Source of the DNA: Zerene cesonia
Lineage: Eukaryota; Arthropoda; Insecta; Lepidoptera; Pieridae
Direction: 5' to 3'
Length of the DNA stretch: 64,000 nt
Assembly: GCF_012273895.1 (NCBI RefSeq)
Contig: NC_052111.1
Coordinates: 1,054,001 to 1,118,000, forward strand
Below the pieces are notes generated by a model that saw nothing but the letters and a program-made list of their open reading frames with translations, did not search any database and had not been told where the DNA came from. How positions within the stretch are numbered: the first letter of the stretch is position 1; each line of letters opens with the position of its first letter. This document shows, piece by piece, positions 61,601-64,000 of this stretch. Both the position numbers and the translations under genes were made by a program.

Positions 61601-63843
61601 GTCAGTTAAGTATGCTGATTTACCATACAACAATAATGGTAATATGTCCCCAGAACTGCGGCTGGTCGTTCCGCACGGCGAGCAAGCTGCTGCGGCACTC
61701 GCGGCGGCACACGGGCGACCGGCGGCACCCGTGCGCGGCGTGCGGGCGCGCGTTCCTGCGCCGCGAGCACCTGCGCGAGCACACCGCGCGCCACCACGCC
61801 GNNNNNNNNNNAGCCGCACGCCTGCCCGCTCGCAGGTGCGTGCGTTTGTGTGTGCGTGCATTTGTGTGTTTGTGTGTGTGCGTGCGTGCGTGCGTGCATT
61901 TGTGTGTGCGTGCGTGTGCGTTTAGTTTCGGATATAATCGATTTATTTCAATGATAGATATGAGATATGTCTGAATGATATAAAGTTTTCAACGAAGTTT
62001 TTATTTTAGATTGCAAACAAACTTTTACAAACATGAGTTCACTCTACACGCACATGAAGAAAGTGCACCGTAAAGAAGACACAAATGAAATAGAGGATCC
62101 CGTGCCAGCTGACAATGAGCAAATTTTGAAAAAGCCTAATATGTTTATGGTAAAGATACATTTATTGATTTAATGCTCTAACTTTAAATTTATTGATTTA
62201 TTTACTAAGCCTACTCTGTTGGATTAAAGTCACAGTTTTTTTCCATATTTATTTCTTCATAAAAAAATGGCAAATATGTTATTTTGCATTTTCAGGTTAA
62301 TTTATGGGATGGATCAGCGGTAGAATTAGTGGAGGAGAAAAAAGATGAATCGCAAGATGTTCTCTTACAATCGGAAACTAGTAACGTCGATATGGAGCTG
62401 GAAATAGAAAACACAGTGAATGTAGATATGGAGGGAGTTAGAGAGGATGGGTTACAGGAAGGTATAATAGAAGTGGAGGAGTTGACGCAAGTGGAGGGGG
62501 AGGGACAGTCAGCAAGGACACACTGTACGTGGCCATTGGTGAAGAGTTATAAGAGTCCAGCTGATGGATATGTACTTGAAGATGATGTTCAGGTAATATC
62601 GATGGGCGTCAGTGTGTATTTGATACTGCTGTAAGAGAGTGTATGTTCTATGCGTGTGTGTAGATTTTTTACATATAGCTTTTACTATTTCAGAGGTACC
62701 GTTAGAAAATTTTTATGTTTTTAATTGTTATTTATTATCTAGATTAATTTATAGTTTAAGAAAATAGTGGAATTACACTTCAGCTTAGTCTATAGATACA
62801 TGAATATTTTTTACCAAAATGCAAGTTTAATAATATTAACTACAAAAACATTATTGCAGGTGGGACAGTCGGAGGGTTCGGAGAGCAATATTTACACGGT
62901 GCGGAGTGACTTGTTCCTGCATGGCAGCGTGTTTCACAGTGAGGATAGCGAGTAAGTCGGTTCTATGGACTTCGCTTCTAAATAACTAATGGATTTATGT
63001 ACAAACCGACCCTCTTTCATTTACTCTCTTAACGGGCGAAATTTTATAAATCATTTCTTAGTGCCTTCACTATAAAAGAGGGTACAGTGCTAAATTTCCA
63101 GTTTCTAATCCAAAGATATTTAAGACTGCATTGATATGTCAGACAGTTACATCATTTTTCTTGTTCATAGCGGTATTTACTATTTGGATGTGAACAAAAA
63201 ACGTTCTTCTTTGTACAGACTGCTTTCCGAACCGGTGCTTGATATATATGTATGAATAACTACGATTCAAAAGCGCCTCTTATAAAGGTCTAGGTGAATT
63301 TACTGTTCTGTGTAGCAGTGTCTAGTGCTAGTGATATCTATGTGTAACTTGGACATTTTAGCAATGTGTTCGAGTTTATGTTCCTGTGCAGCAGTGTCAC
63401 AGCGACACCTGGTGCTAGGTGCGACTTGGATTCTAAATAATCATATTGCGCAATTCGCAGGCAGATGTGCAGCGCGGTGCGCGTGGGCGAGCGCGGGCTG
63501 TGAATACAATTGCAATTCTGCAATTATATATGCAATTCTGCAATTACATATGCAATTCTGCAATTACATATGCAATTCTGCAATTATATATGCAATTCTG
63601 CAATTATATATGCAATTCTGCAATTATATATGCAATTCTGCAATTATATATGCAATTCTGCAATTACATATGCAATTCTGCAATTATATATGCAATTCTG
63701 CAATTATATATGCAATTAAGCAATGATATATGCAATATGCAATTCGCAGGCAGATGTGCAGCGCGGTGCGCGTGTGCGAGCGCGGGCTGGCGGCGCTCGA
63801 CGCCGACCTGCTGCTGGGCGCGCCCTCGCTCGACATCTCGCAG
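58697..63843 (+). CDS. ZXD-family C2H2 zinc-finger protein (ZXDC-like), 3' end outside window
   Basis: Probable nuclear transcription regulator. Exons join in phase: 58697-59045, 59922-59992, 60256-60367, 60538-60719, 60815-61044, 61385-61577, 61654-61835, 62010-62149, 62296-62592, 62860-62951 and 63750-63843. The N-terminal part is low-complexity. C2H2 fingers begin at YKCDEPNCSKEF. Then come CEECDRSFFWASGLRAHSRSH, CGRVFRQPCRLREHSRAH with the linker TGDKPYHC, NCGWSFRTASKLLRHSRRH, CGRAFLRREHLREHTARH and CKQTFTNMSSLYTHMKKVH. CGW-F-x4-SKLLRH-x2-H, F-x-R-x-EHL and SSLY-x-H are the ZXD pattern. A Glu-rich stretch follows (about 62300-62520). A 10-N gap interrupts a finger linker. The zinc-finger exons are very GC-rich. 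Intron 10 contains a duplicated acceptor and a minisatellite. Confidence 0.8.
59335..59640 (+). repeat. Decayed LINE-like dispersed repeat
   Basis: GTAAATTGGGCCAACTTGTAC, CCCCCACAGAAGGCTGGCC and GCGGTGGTGATTGCTTACCATCA in the same order as at 52450-52770. Lies in intron 1 of the ZXD-like gene. Confidence 0.55.
61802..61811. other. Small gap, 10 N
   Basis: Ten N inside a GC-rich zinc-finger exon. Flanking codons suggest a linker between fingers is affected. Confidence 1.
61836..61921 (+). repeat. (TG/CG)n microsatellite
   Basis: GTGCGTGCGTTTGTGTG-type repeats start directly at the splice donor following the exon that ends at 61835. Confidence 0.8.
63451..63500 (+). repeat. Duplicated intron end and exon start (decoy acceptor)
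   Basis: CAATTCGCAGGCAGATGTGC onward, 50 bp, recurs at 63740-63789 with one mismatch (GGGCGAG against GTGCGAG). The second copy continues as a real exon. The first runs into TGA after CGGGCTG. Confidence 0.9.
63511..63730 (+). repeat. 20-bp minisatellite, about 11 copies
   Basis: Ten near-identical units of TGCAATTCTGCAATTATATA (some with ACATA) run from 63511 to 63710, then a degenerate unit to 63730. The unit is itself built on two TGCAATT or GCAATT halves. Because 20 is not a multiple of 3, all three frames translate openly, which produces spurious ORFs. Confidence 0.95.
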
Positions 63844-64000
63844 GTATGCGTTTACTCGATGCATAAACAGTTTCATTTTTATGCTATCCTAATCCTGTAT
63901 TTGGATGTAAGTACATAGCTTGATCCATGAAATGGATGAATTGTTATAAATCAAAAGAATGTAGTGCAATTTTACACGACTGATTGATTTAGTCAGTTGA

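Noticed and set aside
61321..61899. Minus-strand Arg/Ala-rich frames
   Set aside because: Antisense shadows of the GC-rich zinc-finger exons.
63511..63730. CRISPR-like array
   Set aside because: Units are contiguous 20-mers with no unique spacers, in a eukaryotic intron.
63325..63892. Several open frames of 60-148 codons
   Set aside because: They are produced by the 20-bp minisatellite, which has no stop in any plus-strand frame. The peptides are MQFCNYICNSAI-type repeats.

Overview
The window reads as a piece of a lepidopteran (butterfly or moth) nuclear genome. It is AT-rich. Its genes have many short exons split by GT-AG introns, and it holds insect orthologues such as a dmrt11E-type DM-domain gene. 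It also carries tRNA-derived SINEs with TTCGA(T)xCC B-boxes, non-LTR tails ending in TTTCGCATTTATAATATTAGTAG, and several MITE families. Five N-runs of exactly 1000 bases (2855-3854, 8787-9786, 24294-25293, 46770-47769, 53728-54727) are scaffolding gaps of arbitrary size. A 10-N gap lies at 61802-61811.

Layout. 1-14350: C-terminal part of transportin-1 (karyopherin beta-2). Its middle exons (6138-8386) lie on the opposite strand from the exons on either side, and this inverted block is exactly the contig between two 1000-N gaps. 14942-18181 (-): a short dmrt11E/DMRT2-like transcription factor. 20567-30433 (-): a complete 13-exon DNA ligase IV. 30559-32937 (-): single-exon TFIIIC subunit GTF3C3. 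33719-35337 (+): a two-exon gene derived from a transposon integrase (KRBA2/Ginger-like) with a substituted third catalytic residue. 35700-38700: mostly dispersed repeats. 38777-40551 (+): F-box/WD40 gene FBXW9. 43299-46261 (+): depalmitoylase ABHD17, followed by an in-frame coding-like extension reaching 47978. 49536-50611 (-): LDAH-like lipid droplet hydrolase with an apparent frameshift. 53369-56706 (-): a five-exon Myb/TTF1-like gene. 56875-57202: an LTR-like sequence with a primer-binding site. 58697-63843 (+, continuing past the window): a ZXD-family C2H2 zinc-finger gene with a minisatellite and a duplicated splice acceptor.

Functionally these are mostly unlinked housekeeping and regulatory genes: nuclear import, end joining, Pol III and possibly Pol I factors, ubiquitin ligase adaptor, lipid and palmitate hydrolases. 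There is no operon-like logic. GTF3C3 and the integrase-derived gene share a divergent spacer of about 780 bp. The Myb-like and ZXD-like genes are also divergent, with an LTR between them.

The points most worth following up are the integrase-derived gene, the possible readthrough or alternative C-terminus of ABHD17, the duplicated splice acceptor in the ZXD-like gene, and the inverted contig inside transportin. All exon models come from reading splice sites and phases by eye. No database search was run, and family names rest on recognised motifs.
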